NCBI GenBank assembly: GCA_008360975.2
Contig: CM039184.1
Location: 57,130,797 to 57,194,796 of the forward strand
Direction: 5' to 3'
Length of the DNA stretch: 64,000 nt
Source: Lichenostomus cassidix
Taxonomy: Eukaryota; Chordata; Aves; Passeriformes; Meliphagidae
The position numbers and the translations under genes are program-made. This document shows, in pieces, positions 50,501 through 62,500 of the stretch. How positions within the stretch are numbered: position 1 is the first letter of the stretch; each line of letters opens with the position of its first letter. Below the pieces are notes generated by a model, which searched no databases, was not told the DNA's origin, and worked only from the letters and a program-made list of their open reading frames with translations.

Positions 50501-53500
50501 CATCGGGCTGGGCAGGCAGAGGCAGGCGGGTTTGGGGATGGAATGGGAGGATTTCACACACTTGGAATGATCTCGGTGCTCTGGAAGAGAAGAAAACACT
50601 TGAATGTTTGGTTTCTTAGCTTGAAGTGGAGGATTTTCATCCTGAAACTTCCAAAACACATCCAAGGATTAAAAGCAGGATCACTGAGGGTCAGTGAGTG
50701 TTTCATTCCTGAAACACAATGAACTTGGAAATGAAGTATGAGCATTATTAAAAGCACATAAAACATATTTTCTATCACTTGACACATGGAATCCAAGAGA
50801 ATATTATAGCCAAGTGAATTTGGGGAGGAATCTAATTACACCTCAGGGAATTGCCCTGACCAACACTGAACTAAGCCTTTCTTTGGACTCACAAATAAAG
50901 GGTTGGCTGGGAAAGGACCTTAAAAATTCCATCCAGTTCCAAGAGCAGAACACCTTCCACTATCCCAGGGTGCTCCAGTTCCCATCCATGGGCCTGGACA
51001 CTCCCAAAGATGGGGATGCCTTGGCCATGCATGGTCCACTCCCCAAAACTTCAGTCATTTTTATTAAAAACACAAAAAAACCCTATTTTTAAAATGTGCT
51101 TTGTGTTGTGTTCTTTGCTGGAAGGACTGGAATATTGCATTTCTTCCCTTCCCAGCACAAGGAGTCTGGTGGAACACAGAGATCATGGACAGTGTAGCCA
51201 AGCCCAGCCTCACTCACGGTGAAAGTGGAGCAATTTTTCTTCCCATACAAGGGCAATGTTTATAAACTTGTGTAAGAGGCTTCCTCCACATCCTCCTGAC
51301 AAATGAGATCAGGCTTGGGAATGCCAGGCAGAACTTTGCTATTCCTGGCTTTGTAGAAAGTTACCAAGAAATGCGAGGAATGTAAACAGGCAAAAAATAA
51401 AAATAAGTTTGTATAGAGAAACTTTTTTTTCAAAAAAATACATAACTTGCATAATTTTAAGCTCTAGACAAGCTCTGTGGGTAGAGGTAATCTTTTATTA
51501 GATCATCTAAAAATACAGTTGAAGAAGTCAGGGAAGATTTAAGACATGCAAGTCTTCTGAAAGCTTCTCTAAAGTTCCAGCTCCTTTCACAAAAGATTCT
51601 TTCTCCTCACAGCTCTTTTCTTACCTGGGCCTTTAGACCATCACAGCTGTTAAAAAAAACATTAGAAGATAATTTGATATTAACACTTTTGTTCCCCTCT
51701 CATTTTTATCCAGGTTATTGATGTTGCAGCTTTACATAATCACTGAAATTTTCTTCTGCAAATCAAAACAGTCTTCTGGAAATACCAAAACTCTCTGTGT
51801 TCTGAGAGGAAAAGCTTCAAAGAAAAAAACCCCACCTGAAGTGGAAAATGAAAATAACCAGATGAAATCCTTATCAACACATCAGGATGACTTCCTGAGG
51901 AATTCCCACCTGTTTTAACAAGAATTCTCTGATGGCAGGAATTCTCTGAGAGTTACCTGGGTCAGGAATGAAAAGCCCAGGGAGTTCCTCAGCCACTCCC
52001 AGTGCCACAGGGAGTTTGTACAAACAAAAATGACGATTAATGTGAGCTGCAGCCATGAGAAGCACTGAGAGCCCCAGCAGGGAGCTCAGCCTGATCCCAT
52101 TTCAGCTGCATCCCCAAAAAATCAAGCTGGGAGTGCAGCAGCAAATCCCAACCTTCCCTGGCAGCTTCCTCCAAGAAGGTGAGGATGGGAGGAACAGGGA
52201 GAGCAGCAGAGCAGGCTGAGGGTCAGGGGAGCACCCAGGGGACAGAGATCCCTGCTGTGACATCACAGGGCAGCAGAGCACAGAGAATCCCAGCTGGCTG
52301 CAGCTACAGGGAATTCCTGACCATTCCTCATGAGCTCCAACAGCCCTGGAGACACTGGAATAGAGCAGATACTGATGGCCAAGGATTGCAAGGAATCCTG
52401 GCATGGTTGGGATTGGAAAGGACCTTAAATCCCATCCAGTGCCACCCCTGCCATGGCAGGGACACCTCCCACTGTCCCAGGGTGATCCAAGCCCCAGTGT
52501 CCAACCTGGCCTTGGACACTTCCAGGGATGGAGAGTCACAACCTCTCTGAGCAAGCTGTGCTCAGCAGGAAGATGAGGAAGAGAAAACTCAAGTCTGCCA
52601 GAATATGCTGAATCTGGCTACCAGCAATGTCCCAGGAACAAGAACCATGGATCCTGAAGTGTCATCCTTCTGCTCTGATTCCTTTCCCATGTATAAAACA
52701 CACAAATAATTACAAATCCAAAGCACATTTAATTACCTGAAGGGTGTAGCAGTGGCACCCTGTGCTCCTCAGGCCAGGCCCTGTGCCTGTGGGTTTCTCT
52801 CTTGCCCTGAGCACCCCTCAAAGCCAGCAGCTGGGACAGGAGCCCTGGGGGAGAAGCATCCTCTGTCCCTGCAGAGAGATAGAGAGCAGCCGTGAGGGGA
52901 ACAGGACAGCAGACACAGAAATGTCACAGTTAACCAACAATCAGCATCCCTGGCAGTGCCCAAGGCCAGCTTGGAGCAGCCTGGGACAGTGGAGGTGTCC
53001 CTGCCATGGCAGGGGTGGCACTGGATGGGCTTAAGGTGATCCCAACCCAACCATTCCATGATTACATCCCTGTATCAATGTCAGAAACCTCAAACTGTCC
53101 CAACTGATTTCTCATCCTGGCCAATCCCACCTGCTTCCATCCCATGGATTTCCTGCACTCTGCTCCCTCCTGAGCCAACAGCCCTGAGTGCAGCAGGGAC
53201 TGGGGAAAAACAAAATGTGTTTTTTCATCCTGCTGTACATTTTCCTAGAGCCTTGTGCTGCTTCATTTGCATAGTGAATTTTTATAAATGGCATCATCAT
53301 TTCTGCAAAACAACAGATTTGTGTCACATTTGTTTCTCTCACTTTGGACATGATTCCCCAGAAAAACTTGGAAAAGGTCAGGAGCAGAGACACCTAAAGC
53401 ATCCCCAGCACAACTGGTGGCTGTAATGACTGCCCTGGCACTGCTGGATCAGCCTGATTTCCACTGCTGGAATACAGGAATTGCACATCTCTAACCTGAG

Positions 53501-56500
53501 TTTAGTCTGCAAATAACTTTGGATATTAAAAAGCTCTGAGTGAAACCAACCTGCAGATAAAACCTGCAATTCCCAGTGATCCATTCTTTACAAGAACAGT
53601 GGCAGAGATAGGAAAGAATCCCAAGTGAGCAGCAATTCCCAGAGGAAAGGAAGGGATTTTCAGGCTGTGAAACACTGAGCTCTGTCCTTTTCACTGCCAG
53701 AATGGAGCAACAACCTCCCTTGATCCCAGGAATGGGAAGCAGAGGCTGCAGTCAGGAATTGCCCACCTTGGGGTCACATCCATGGATCACACTGGATAAA
53801 GGATGAAGAAATACCTGAGGAAGAGGTGTCTCTGCTGGCCTCTGACTCCTCTGGTGACTCCCCTGGGGACATGGTGGCTCCTGCTCTCTGGTAAGGCACA
53901 TAATACATCCCAGTGCTTCCCTGGGGTTTGTATGGCAGCAGCAAGGGCTGGGCTGGGGAGGGAAGGGAACAGTGAGCAGGAGGCAGGCTGGGAACATTTA
54001 ATGCAACAAGGCAGGAGCTGGGGACACCCGGGTGCTAAATCCCCAGGAATACCCTGCTCTTTAGGAAAATACACTGCAACTATTATTTCACTAATTGAAC
54101 TATTTAATTCCCACCCAGAGATAAAAGTTTACCATTACTTACCTAAAAAAAAAACCAAAAAAAACCAAAAAACAGCTCCACCTATTCAATATTAAAATTG
54201 TGATGAGGGTGGAGAAGCATCTCCTGTACCCCCAGAGCTCCCAGCTGACCCCTGGCTGAGGGAATCATTTGGAAGGAGCAGGGATGTGTTTCTCAAATCA
54301 ATAAAAGGAGCAGGGATGTGTCTCTCAAGTCAATAAAAGCAATGTTCTGACACAATAGAGCCTCAGCACAAAACAGCACTGGGCTGGGAAACCACTGGGA
54401 ATATCCACATCCCTCTGCTGAGAGATATTCCAAACCCTGCACAGTTTTCTCTCTGATTCTATTAAAAGAAGCCATGTGCAGATTTCCCTCTGATTTTTTG
54501 GTGTTATCTTGACTAGAGAGTAAATCAGTAATCAGATCCAGCTCTCAGTGAACTCCAAGTGAATGGAATCAAATCATCTACACACAAACACCAGAAAATA
54601 TTCTCCAACCACACTTGGACACAAATTGTTCTAGAGAAACCTGAACTGAATCCCAACTGGATCCACACAAATCCCCCCCATGAGGCTGAAAAACCCACAT
54701 TTAAGGGTTGGTATTTCCCCCCATAAGAGCAACTTTAAATATCCTAATTATCTCAATGTGTTACTTCCACAAAAAAGCTGGGTTTGGGGTTTTATAGTCA
54801 TCGATATCTTGAACTTGCACAGATTAAAGTCCACACACACACATAAAACAGGAATTTGCTCACCAGGTTGCCTTGGGAAGGGGGGAATCTCCTTGTGGGA
54901 TGAAACTGTGATGTCAGGAGGTTCAGCTGCTTTGGGGAGTGATGACTGCTGGGCAGCATTTCCACCCTGCTGGGGATCAACACAAATTTCTGCTGAAAAG
55001 GTGGTTTTTTCCAGACTTTCTGTGGTGATCTGAGTGGCAGCATCACAAGTCCTTCTGCCAGGTGGTGCAGGAAGGGCAGAGCTGGAGCATTCCCAGCTCT
55101 GGGCTGTGGCTCTGCTGGGATCTGCTGAGGCCACTGGGACTTCTGGAACAAGCTCAGCACGTGGGAACTCAGGGACACCTGCTGGAGTCACTGCCTGAGC
55201 CTTCACTTGGGGTCTGTCCCATGATTTCTCCCCAGTTTCAGCATTCCTGGTGCTGCACAGCTCCGAGTTCCTGAGCCTGGAGGAAAGGGTGATGTGGACA
55301 CAAGACAGGAATTTCCTCACTGGGGATGAGGGAGTGTCAGAGGTGGAGGATAAAACCTCAACTGCAGGGACAGGGTGAGAAGGATCCATCTGCTCCCTCA
55401 CAGCCTCTTTGGGAACCAGAGGTGGCTCAGCAGGGCTTTTCCTCCCCTCTGCCAACACCTCACCGGGGCTCTTCAGCAAATCCATCTGTGCAGCTGAGCC
55501 CTCTGAGCTCTCAGAGAACTGGGGGTGGCCAGCTGGGATCTCCTCCTGCTGGGAAGAGCTTGGCCAGTGGGGCTCACTGAATGGATTGATTTCCTGACTG
55601 ATTCCCATGCTGCCATGGATATCCCTGGCTGTGTCACTCTGCCTGTCCCCCTCAGTCCCAGCCAGAAATTCAGATTCTTTTGCACTCAGAGTCTGTTTTT
55701 TCCCACCATGGATGCTCCCAGGATCCTGGGCTGCACAGGCTGTTTCCTGATGAACTCCAGCAGGGACAGGAGGAGACCCTGCAGCATCCCCAGCCCCGAA
55801 ATCCCCAGAGGCAGGCAGCACAGGGCTGGGGGGAGAGCTCTGCGATGTTTCCCAGGGCTGGCTGCTGGCAGGGCCACCCTCCCTGGGCAGGACGTCACCC
55901 AGCCCATCCCCGGGCAGGATGTCACCCAGCCTGTCCCCAGGCAGGCTGCAGCTGCGTGCCAGGGAGCCCCGCGGGTGCCTCGGGGGGCACAGGGTGATGG
56001 CAGAGCTCTGCTGCCCCACGGCTGGCAGCTCTGGGTGGGCATGGGGGGCAGCTGAACAGCTCCCTGCACTGGGATCCCATCCTGGAGGGGCACTGAGCTC
56101 TGCCATGGCTCTGGGATTGTCCACAGCTGCCTGCTGGCTGCACACACGGAGCTCAGCACCACTGCAGGGCTTCAGCTGCATGTCCTGCAGCTCAGCATCA
56201 TTGCAGGGTTTCACTTGCATGTCCTGCAGCTCAGCATGATTCCAGGGCTTCAGCTGATTTTCCTGCAGCTCAGCAGCACTGCTGGGTTTCATCTGCAGCT
56301 TAGCATGATTCCAGGGCTTCAGCTGCATGTCCTCCAGTTCTGCAGCACTCCAGGGTTTCATCTGCACCTCCTGCAGCTCTGCAGCCCTCCAGGGTTTCAG
56401 CTGATTGTCCTGCAGCTCTGCAGCCCTCCAGGGTTTCACCTGCACCTCCTGAAGCAGGGAGCAGGCAGAAGGATCAGCTCTGGGGAGCTGTCGGGAGCTG

Positions 56501-59500
56501 GGCTGGAAGAGATCCCGAGTCCTGGAGAGCTGGCTGTGCCTGTCCCTGGGAAGCCTGGGAGCCTGGAAACGCTCTGGGTGCTGTTTCTGCTTCCTCAGGT
56601 ACTCACAAGTTGCTTCCAAGCCACAGAGCCATGGATCCTGGAAAACAGAGCACAGTTCAGAGGTCATGTGGAGAACAGCCTGCCCTGCTCATCCCAAACA
56701 TCCCAAACCTGCATGGGAAAACTCAAAGTTGAGTGCTGTCAACAACCAAGGGTTTGTCATCAGGAAGGGAACTAATTAACAATTCATCCTAATGAAGTGA
56801 CAAGTTCTCATTCTAGTGATTGATCACTGCCAGTGTTGATCACAATCCCCAGGAGGAAATCAAGAGCACAACTCACCTGGGGTGAGCCTCCCTCACCTGG
56901 AGATGCACTAAATAGTTATCTCAGATTATTCCCATCCCTGACACAAAATCCCACAACCTCCTGAGCACACCAAGCCACCTCTCTCATCACTGCCCTTCAG
57001 TCCTGTTCTATGGGTGAGTTTGGCCTCTCAGGGTTGGGGAACACTGGAAAGGGAAAAGACAAAGCCACAATTCCATGGGGATCCACCCCTTCCAGAGAAT
57101 ATTTATCAATATGGTGATAGGCACTTTAAGTATATAAAAATAAAAATATAAATGCATATATATTTATATATATAGAAATATATATGTATAATAATATATA
57201 TATATATATTTTACACCCATGGCCATGTGTGGGGAACAGATCAACCTTCTAAAGTGGCCTCAAGCTGCACCAGAGTACATTTAGAGAGGATTTTAGGAAA
57301 AACTTCTCCATGGAAAGGGTTAGCAAGCACTGGAACAGGGAAGTGGTGGTGTCACCATGCCTGGAATTGCTCCACAAACGTGTGGATGTGGCACTCGAGG
57401 ACATGGTTTAGTGCTGAACATGGTGACAATGGCTGATCTTGGAGGTCTTTTCCAACCTAAGTGATTCCGTGATTCCAACCATCAACATCATTTTGTTAAT
57501 TTAAGAGTAATTAAAAATTTCAACACTTCCAGTGAGGTGCAGAGAGCAAATCTGAGATAAATGTGCTGCCACGGAGATGGGCCAGATAAGCTTAATTAGA
57601 GAAAAAAAAGACAAAAAATCTAGGTTATATTTATTTTTTCCTACTGCTTGGAACAACTGTGGAAGCAGCAGAGTGTATTCCATTAATGAAGTGCAACACA
57701 GATCCCTGGATGATTCCATCCCCATCAGCTACTTGGAATTTGGCACCAAAAAGTAGTGGGAAACATTTTTTGGTGTAAACCAAACATATAAACAGGCTGG
57801 AAAAACTGTTGTGAAATGCTTTTCTCCACCCCAGATGTCACGACAGCAGTGACTACTCCAGCAAAGCCTGGATCATTATCCCACTTCTCTATTTTTTTAA
57901 TGCATTTTAGGGCAATAAATCAGATTATTTGATGTGTATTATTGTATTTCCTACAGCCAAGAGGGCCAGAAAAAGCCTGTGGAAGAACACAGGGATGATC
58001 CCAAGACTTCTCCTGCCTCCACCACGTGCAAGTTCAACGGCCTGAAGTAATCCAGAGCAACTCCCACCATCAAAAACAGGCACAGAAGTTGTGATAAACT
58101 CATCTTCCCAAGCCTTTCACATGTTTTATTGTGCTTGTTATGTGTCATCCTTCCAAAAAAGCTCCTTGTGCCATATGATCCACAGGAGTCTGCAGTGCAA
58201 ATTTAGAGCTACAACTCTGTGAACTTCCTGGAGAAGGGAGAAAGCTCAGGGAGTGGAAAAGTACAGCAGGGAGTGAAGAAAACACTGCAGCAAGGTGGGG
58301 AGAAACTCAGGGCAAAGGGCAGAAGGAGGATGTGGCACCTGTAAAATACAGGTGAGAGATCAGGTCCTCAATTCAGGAGGAAAATCCTGAGACTGAAGAT
58401 GCTGGAATTGTATTTGTATCCAACAACAACTCCAAAGCTGCCATGGGCAGGGACAATTCCCACTGTCCCAGGTGGATCCAAGCTGCCCTTGGACACTGCA
58501 GGGATCCAGGGGCACCACAGCTGCTCTGGCAATTCCAGCCCAGCCCCTCCCCACCCTCCCAGCCAGCAATCCCTCATTCCCAACATCCCAGCCCAAGCTC
58601 CCCTTTCCCACTGGGAAGCCATTCCCTGTCTCCTGTCCCTCCATGCCTTGTCCCCAGTCCCTCTGCAGCTCTCCTGGAGCCCCTTTAGGCCCTGCCAGGG
58701 GCTCTGAGCTCTCCCTGGCTCCTTCCCTTCTCCAGGGAAACATTCCCAGCTCTCCCAGCCTGTTCCTATGAAATATTCCTGATTTCAAACCCTCTTCAGC
58801 CACATTTGACATCCCTCTCCATGCCCACCTCAGTCCCTCCTGAACTCTCTGCTCAGCCAAACTTGGCAAATCAGAAAAAAAAAGCTTCAGTTTTTTCCTG
58901 CCTGTGACAAAGAGCTCCAGAAACCCTTGACTGCCTCAAAATATCTTAAGAAATCTTCAGATTTTTTCTTCCCAGAGAAGAACTTTCCCCGAGCTGTCTT
59001 GCTTCTCTCTCCTTCTAAACAATAAAATGTCACAGTGGCACCTGAATTTCTTGAGTTGTCAGCTCTGAAAACGAGAGGCAAAGTCTAAATATTCCCAAAG
59101 AACATCCACCCCAAACTGACCCCAAACGAAATAAAGGTTCTGCTGGAGGAATTGTTTGCTTGAGCTGTAGGAATAATTTGTCTTTCTCAGTCTTAGAAGT
59201 TTAGTAAAGGAAAATGTCTTTTCCTAATCTTTGTTCTGTTCTTTTTAAGTCCAGGCAGGGCAGTTTGGCTCTAAAACTTCCACATTTATTACACACAACA
59301 GTTCCTATTCAATTTATGGGAGGTTATTTTGTCTGCTGTGTTTTTTCAGTGCAATAGTTTTGAATAATCTGTATTTTTCAGTGACATGGTGTTTGGCTTG
59401 GAGGGAAAAATACATTTATCTTAAGTACAATAAAAAAAACCCCCAACCCAGTCACCTTCACTCTGCAAATTCAAACCATTTTTTATCTCAAATTAAAAAC

Positions 59501-62500
59501 ATTGCAGTGCAAAAATATTTTCGAGATCAAAGCACGAAGTGCTGTGGTTGAACTAAAGCAATTTCTTGGCAACTGGGTTTGCAAAATTATGAATTTTTTC
59601 ATCCTCTAAATGGGACTAAAACAATTCCCAGCTGACACTGAGTCACAGAAAGGTAAAATCCTTGGATCCACACTGCACTGAGTTCATTTTAGGGACAAAG
59701 CTGTGATCAAATAAAAGCTAAAAGTTGGGAAAAAAAAAAAAAAGAAGCATTGAGGCCTCTGGTATTTGTGTTTTGTTTCCTCTTTTTTAAGAAATCTGTA
59801 TTTCTATAGCTAAATAGAATAGCCTTTTTTTTTTCTTTTTTTTTTTTCTTTTTGTCCCCAGAGGTTCGAGCAACCCAAGAATTCCTGGGAAGTTTGGTCT
59901 GATGGTTTTTGGAAGCTGCAGTGTCTCTTCCCAGCACTGCTGATCCCAAGAAGCTCCAAACACAGAGTACTCTGAATCCACTGTTAGTCACTCCTGCTAA
60001 TGCAAAGCTTTTAATTAAAACAAACAAACCAACCCCTGCTGCTTTTCCTGGGAGGCAGGCAGGCTGCAGGAGAAAACAGGGGAAAAAAAAAAAATGAAGG
60101 AAAAAAATAAAAAGGAAGCACTTGTGTGAAACAGCAGTCCCTAAAAATCCTGCCACAATCACCTGGACACCAGGCCAGTGCCAAAAATGGACATTTAAAG
60201 GGAAAACAAAGGTAAAACATTCCTGCTTCAACAAATTCCAGCCCAGATATGCATTTTATACATGAACTATATGTGATTTTTAGACTAAAAAGTCAATTTG
60301 CATTTTAGAAGTGACACAATTCCATCTACCACAAAATACAAAGAGCTGCAAAAACTTATACCATTCCAACAACAATGCATAGATGTTATTCAATAATGAC
60401 CTGATTTAAAAGAATAGAAATGAAGCCTTTAAGTAGGTCTTTTCTACATGAATATTATTCCTCATTAATGAAAAATATGTAAAAAGGCCATTGGTAATTG
60501 CTATGTTGACCACTGCAGAAAACTCCAATTCTCTGGTCACAGTTTAGCACTTAAGGTCTCTGCAGTGTTACATGAGATTATTTTTAAATACTGTTAATTC
60601 TATTACTCCATTGGTAAAGAATGTGTGACTTGGAAAATGGCAGTTTTCACATTGAGAGGGCAGTGATGCACAGTTTTATAATTATCCAGATATGGGTAAT
60701 TCCAGCCCAGATATGCATTTTATAGATGAACTAGAAACATTCCAAAGGAGATACACAAACCTTGGATATTCCAGGGGATATTCTCCCAGAAAACACAGAG
60801 CTGATTGAGACTGAAACCATCAGCCCTGACTCTGACCCAGCCCAGCTCAACATCCCAGCATTCCCACAGACATTCCCGAGCTCTTTATGGGAATATCCTG
60901 CTCTCAGCACTCCCTGGTTCCCCTCTGGCATCCTTACCCTGCAGAAATCCTGTTTCTGCCCCTGGAACAGCCCAGGACAGGACAATTCCCTGCAGGAATG
61001 CTGGGTCTGCCTCTGGAACAGCCCAGGACAGGGACAATTCCTTCCCTCCTTCCCTGCAGGAGCTTTTCCAAGCTGAGCTTTTCCAAGCTGAGCTTCAAGC
61101 ACCCCAGGAAGTGTTTCCACCCCACGAACACTGAACTCCTTCCTCAGGAGGAGGAGCTGCCAAGGCACAATCAGCAGCTCCACAGATATTTTGTTGGAAT
61201 TCCTCAAGCCAATCCCGCAGCAGGAGCTTTGGGCATTTTCTTTCAGCAACACCAATTCTCCTCCCACATCTCTGTCCTCCAGGCCTTCCTTTGGGATATC
61301 TGCAGCTGAGCCTCACCTCCCACACCCCAACCACCCCAAACTGGCTGGGAAAACCTAAAGAAAACCCCTAAACCCCCCAAAAGCAGGTGCAGCAGCATTT
61401 CCCCCCATCTGAGCTGGTTTTACCTTGGCTGGTGCTGATTTCCTGCTCTTTGGGAGCAGCTCTGCCTTTATCTCCTTGATCCTTCGCTGGGTCTCTTCAT
61501 CCCAGTCTGGCCCAGATCCCTGAGACAGCTTCAGCTTCACCCAGGCTGCCAGAAACACAAACCAGAAGAGATTTCCTTTCCCATTTCTTCTATGAGAAAA
61601 GCTTCATAACTTAAAAATCAAAGCTGTGCATTTCTAGTTACCCCAACTGAGAGAACAAAGACCATACAAAATTCCAGAGCTGCTGCAATGGTCAGGAATA
61701 CAATGGAAAATGGGTCTTTGCAACATTTCTTTGCAGAGATGGATCCAAGACCCTTTCCTGGATTCAAACACCAGCCCAAGCTCACTCACACAATCCTTTC
61801 CCAATTCCTGACCTAATAACTGTGTGCACAAAACACTTCCTTGCACTGATGTCAGGCAATGGTTGTCAAACTGGAAAAGCTCAATTCTACCCCATTCTAT
61901 CACAGTACAGAAAATATCCCTCATTGAAGCCCTGTCCAATTAAAGCTTCTCATGATAATATAAAAGAATCACCTTTAAAGCAGGGAGCAGATTGGGTCCC
62001 CTTGCATCCATACCCCATCGTTTCCAGGCAATCCCATAAACACAAAGCCAACCCCAGATGTGCCACAGCACGTGACAAACCCCAGCTGAGACCTCTCCTC
62101 ACCTCGGATCTTCCTCTCCTGCTCCTCAGCACTCCTCAGGATGTGGTTGGCATCAATCCCAGGGGATGCACTCCTCAGGAGGCTCTGCACTCGAGCAGCC
62201 AGCGAATCCCCACTGCTGCTGCTGCTGCTCCCAGCCAGGATCCCTGCAGCCCCAGCTGCAGGCAGCATGCTCTGCAATGTCCCCCTGGCACTGCCAGGCT
62301 GCTGGGAGCCCCGAGGCTTCCCCAGGAGGTTCCTGACCTGGGCACTGAGGGAATCCCCACTGCTGCTGTCATCGCTCCCTCGTGTCCCTCCTGCCCTTCC
62401 AGCCACTCCAGCGTGGGACAGGGAGCTCCAGGAGCCTCCCAGGACAGCAGGGACACTGCCCAGGGGCTCCAGGGGAGGGGGACTGTCCAGCCCAGGGGCT

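Larger units (their letters stand above)
56638..61423. other. Largest ALMS1 intron in the window, non-coding
   Basis: Contains a (TA)n tract, two CR1 copies, poly-T/poly-A runs near 59.73-59.85 kb and an AT-rich block at 60.2-60.7 kb. The flanking exons join in phase 0, so no coding exon is missing. Long minus-strand open frames around 59.7-60.2 kb are low-complexity. Confidence 0.7.

Noticed and set aside
59707..60234. 175-residue minus-strand open frame with hydrophobic and Lys-rich parts
   Set aside because: It depends on poly-A and poly-T runs in an ALMS1 intron, and the flanking exons already join in phase.
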